Of a stretch of 64,000 bases of DNA, positions 61,407 to 64,000 are shown piece by piece; the stretch's first letter is position 1; every line of letters begins with the position of its first letter. The stretch spans positions 1 through 64,000 of the forward strand of contig JAXMAR010000033.1 of assembly GCA_046350295.1 (NCBI GenBank), given 5' to 3'. Below the pieces are notes generated by a model. The model did not search any database, was not told the origin of the DNA, and saw nothing but the letters and a program-made list of their open reading frames with translations. The translations under genes were made by a program, and so were the position numbers. This stretch comes from JAXMAR01 sp046350295 (lineage in GTDB: Bacteria > Planctomycetota > Planctomycetia > Gemmatales > Gemmataceae).

Positions 61407-61752
61407 CGGCGATTCTCCGGTGGGGAGGGGGCAGACGAATTATGACCCCGGCAGGCTGGGAAGGCAAGGCAAAGCGGTGGCTGGTTGATCGTGGCTGGCG
61501 AGCCGTCCCCCTCCGCTACGAATCACCAGGCGCCAGCCCCCGCTGTTCCAGCCACCAGCCACCCGAAACCAGCAACCACCTGTCTCACCCGCGCAACCCG
61601 CGCGGCGGCAAAGGTTTTGCATTTGCCTGCAAACCACTGCCTAGAATCCAGTGTCGGAATTGGCCGCGGGCGCTTTCGCGAACTATATTTCAGGAGATGC
61701 CGCCATCCCCGCGGTCGGCCAACCGAGAACCCTCCCCGAACGCAGGGGCGCC

Positions 61753-62379
61753 ATGAACGATCCCAAGCTGGTCGAGCACCTCCGCCAGGACCGCTACGGC
61801 AGCTTCCTTTTGACCGACGCGATCCGGCCCTCCCTGCAAAAGCAGGTCATTCCACGGCAGGGCTATCGCATCGAGATGTACAAGGACGCCAAGGCCGGGT
61901 TCCAGGTCCCGGTCCTCGCCGCCGCCGTCTCGCGCGAAAAGCTCTTCGACGCCTTCCTGGATCTCCTCGACCCCCTGGGGGAGGTGGTCGACGTGGTCCT
62001 CGAAACGAGCCATGAGTCCATAGGCAGCAAGCACCAGGACCTCTTCCGCGAAAACCTCGACCTGCCGATCTTCAAGAGCTACTGCTGCGACTTCGAGGAG
62101 CTGCTGCTTAACGATGGCTGCTCCGGCGTCGCCGCCATGTCGACGAGCGGCCCCATGGAGGTCCAGTTCGACGAGCACAAGCTGCTGGTCGTCTATGCCG
62201 CCGACCTGCGTCCCTTCGCCCGCGCCCTGGAAGGCCACGGCGTGCACCGGGACGACAAGCTCAAGCTGATCACGGAAGGGGAGCACCTCCATAGCACCGA
62301 CCCCCGCTTCCGCGAGGAGTTCGAGCAGATGTGCTACCGCATGGGCGTCGGCGAGGCGGTGGAGCGCGTGAACTGGTAA
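61753..62379 (+). CDS. Unrecognised 208-aa cytoplasmic protein
   Basis: A 208-aa protein with no signal peptide or membrane helix, and a mixed alpha/beta pattern (YRIEMYKDAKAGFQVPVLAA, VVDVVLETSHES, VQFDEHKLLVVYAADLRP). Two neighbouring Cys (SYCCDFEE) and one further Cys (NDGCSG) could bind a metal but no motif fits. The family is not recognised. ATG 61753 follows GCAGGGG; the frame is open to 61651. A strong terminator follows its stop. Even codon use and termination argue that it is a real gene. Confidence 0.78.
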   Translation: MNDPKLVEHLRQDRYGSFLLTDAIRPSLQKQVIPRQGYRIEMYKDAKAGFQVPVLAAAVSREKLFDAFLDLLDPLGEVVDVVLETSHESIGSKHQDLFRENLDLPIFKSYCCDFEELLLNDGCSGVAAMSTSGPMEVQFDEHKLLVVYAADLRPFARALEGHGVHRDDKLKLITEGEHLHSTDPRFREEFEQMCYRMGVGEAVERVNW

Positions 62380-62430
62380 GACAATCGAGACACAGCGAGG
62401 GGCCGGAACAGAGAGCTTGCCCCGATCAGG

Positions 62431-62465
62431 AAGACCCACGGCGATGAGCCGTGGGTCTTTTTCTT
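62431..62465 (+). terminator. Rho-independent terminator after 61753-62379 gene
   Basis: Arms AAGACCCACGGC (62431-62442) and GCCGTGGGTCTT (62448-62459) with 5-base loop and a T-rich tail. It lies 51 bp past the stop. Confidence 0.9.
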
Positions 62466-62722
62466 CAGCCAGATGATAGAGACGTTCGACGAACCGTCCA
62501 ACCTGGGAAAAGGCTGGATGGCGTGCCCTCTTATGCGCAGAGGCTTGATATCGTCGCCATGATTGGCTAATCTGCCATCGTGCGATCGTTCCAGGTCGTT
62601 TATAGAGGCCTGCTTCACATCCGTGCTTGTTTCCCGGTTTCGCCCAGCCTGGTCCCACGGCCAAGGGACGAGATTGTCGCGCCCCTGAAACGCCGTGTCG
62701 AGCGTAACTGAGGAGGAGCGTC
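62466..62722. other. Spacer before HEAT-repeat gene
   Basis: A 257-bp spacer with no coding frame. TTGATA (62545-62550), a 17-bp spacer and TAATCT (62568-62573) form a weak promoter candidate for the HEAT-repeat gene, leaving a leader of about 140 bp. Nothing else is seen. Confidence 0.3.
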
Positions 62723-63880
62723 ATGTTTCTTTTCGTGGCGGCCTTGATTGGGTTTCAGGATCCGTCTGCGAGGGATGGCGAACTGGTGCGGATGATCCAA
62801 CGTGGGGACGTGGAAACGCGCCGACGCGCCGCGGCCGAACTTCAGGTCAGCGATGCGAAACACCTTCCCGAATTGATCGATTGCTACAGGAAGGACGCTG
62901 ATCCACAGGTCCGAACCGCCCTCGCCTACTTCTTCGGCCAACTCGGCCCGGCCGCGAAGGACGCCGTGCCGCATTTGTTGAAGGACGCGAAGGCGGAAGA
63001 CGTCGAGTTGCGGCGTCGTGTTACCTGGGCTTTGGGTTACATCGGGTCGGAGTCCGACAGGGTGATCCCTGTCCTGATCGAGGCTATGGAGGACCCCGAC
63101 CCGGGGACGAAGACGAAGGTCCGCGTAAGCGTCATGGCCATTACGAGCTTTTACAAGCATGGCGAGCAGGCGCGTAGCGCCGTCCCGGCGCTGCTGACCT
63201 CGCTGGATAAGCGTTTTGACAACCTGGCAATACGTTGTGCGATCGTCGGGGCGCTCGGGATGATCGGCGGCGATGATCCACGTGTCATACCAAAGCTAAT
63301 AAGTTGTCTCGACGAAAAGCTGGACGAGCGCACTCAGATACTCGCTGCGGGTGCCCTAGGCAGTTTTGGGCCAAAAGCGGAGTCGGCCCTGCCTCGCCTG
63401 GAGCAAATGCTTCTTCACCGCGCATCCTCACCCAATCTTCGCGACACAGTCCTTCGGGCCTTAGAGAAGATCGGTCTGGATAAACTTGGCGCCGAAGCGG
63501 TGAAAGAGATTGGCGTCCTTGCCGCAGATAACAAGATCGGAAACGTGTGCGAATGGACGGCCACGCGCGCTTTGGGACGGGTAAACAAGAAACATGCGGC
63601 GATTGCTCTGCCGGTCCTTTTACGGGCTCTAGAGACGGGAAAACGCGATGCGTCGACGAGCATTGTCGCCTGGGGCAGCGACGCCTTACCTGCGCTCATG
63701 CCCATGATCACAGATACCCGCGATCTGGCCCTTCAGGAGCAAATAATGCGAATACTGGTCGCGATGGGCCCTGCCGCCAAGGATGCGCGACCCGCGATCG
63801 AAAGGGCGCTGCGGAACAGCACAAATGAGCGGATCATCGCCCTCGCCAGGAAGGCGTTGCAGAATACCGAACCAGAATAA
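62723..63880 (+). CDS. HEAT-repeat protein with short N-terminal signal-like segment
   Basis: A 385-aa protein made of about eleven HEAT repeats (PQVRTALAYFFGQLGPAAKD, RRRVTWALGYIGSESDRVIP, LAIRCAIVGALGMIGGDDPR). A short hydrophobic start (FLFVAALIGFQDP) could be a minimal signal peptide. HEAT repeats are helical scaffolds, often for heme-free protein binding or phycocyanobilin-lyase-like roles; no such function is evident. GGAGGAG lies 6-12 bases before the ATG. It ends 120 bp before the window edge, and the rest of the window shows no gene. Confidence 0.85.
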   Translation: MFLFVAALIGFQDPSARDGELVRMIQRGDVETRRRAAAELQVSDAKHLPELIDCYRKDADPQVRTALAYFFGQLGPAAKDAVPHLLKDAKAEDVELRRRVTWALGYIGSESDRVIPVLIEAMEDPDPGTKTKVRVSVMAITSFYKHGEQARSAVPALLTSLDKRFDNLAIRCAIVGALGMIGGDDPRVIPKLISCLDEKLDERTQILAAGALGSFGPKAESALPRLEQMLLHRASSPNLRDTVLRALEKIGLDKLGAEAVKEIGVLAADNKIGNVCEWTATRALGRVNKKHAAIALPVLLRALETGKRDASTSIVAWGSDALPALMPMITDTRDLALQEQIMRILVAMGPAAKDARPAIERALRNSTNERIIALARKALQNTEPE

Positions 63881-64000
63881 ATTCGAAGAAGCGAGGATTT
63901 CCGGTTGATTTCCTGCGAGCCCTGAGTGTAGGATACGCCTCTCTTCGCCCAGGTCTTCAACCTGGAGGCTGCCTTGTTCCGCCAACTCGCTTCCCTTTGC

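Overview
The window reads as about 64 kb of a GC-rich planctomycete chromosome, most like the Gemmata/Gemmataceae group. The evidence is the combination of a DUF1559 type IV pilin-like gene, a DUF1501 + DUF1080 pair, DUF2330 paralogs, an ECF sigma factor next to a membrane Ser/Thr kinase, an FHA + vWA pair, LRR and HEAT proteins, a sulfotransferase and long spacers. This assignment is inference from gene content; no rRNA is present.

Layout. 0-4 kb: fmt, an rsmB reading frame broken by many indels, and a secreted TPR protein. 4-16 kb: STAS protein, an unrecognised membrane-tethered protein, esterase, ankyrin protein, an RluA-type pseudouridine synthase, a 1319-aa protein of unknown function, an APH-like kinase, a dienelactone-hydrolase-like protein, tRNA-Arg(CCU) and an S1/P1 nuclease. 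16-23.4 kb: DUF1501 and DUF1080 genes, methyltransferase, nitrilase-family amidohydrolase, Nudix hydrolase and Ste24-like protease. 23.4-29 kb: DUF1559 protein and lipoprotein, a 62-aa protein, an ArsC/Spx-like gene whose catalytic position is an in-frame UGA followed by a SECIS-like hairpin (probable selenoprotein), then the vWA and zinc-ribbon/FHA genes.

29-41 kb: a 1297-aa glycoside hydrolase family 2 protein lacking the usual acid/base Glu, an LRR protein, an orphan Imm10-like immunity protein, moeA, lnt, and the kinase/ECF sigma pair. 41-45.4 kb: a zone of relics (truncated sigma gene, broken HEAT-propeller gene, LolA-like fragment) around an intact small secreted protein and an orphan SMI1/KNR4-like protein. 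45.4-56.4 kb: sulfotransferase, four tandem DUF2330 genes separated by hairpin elements, an asparagine-synthase family gene and a fatty acid desaturase. 56.4-64 kb: a superfamily I helicase split by one frameshift, a transglutaminase-like protein, an unrecognised 208-aa protein and a HEAT-repeat protein.

Themes. Housekeeping genes (fmt, rsmB, lnt, moeA, tRNA, rluA-type) are interleaved with envelope and secretion functions and planctomycete-specific unknowns. Many spacers carry small palindromic repeats; one class has a recurrent two-hairpin architecture bounded by GTAGC/GCTAC. The most notable single locus is the candidate ArsC-family selenoprotein at 25738-26088.
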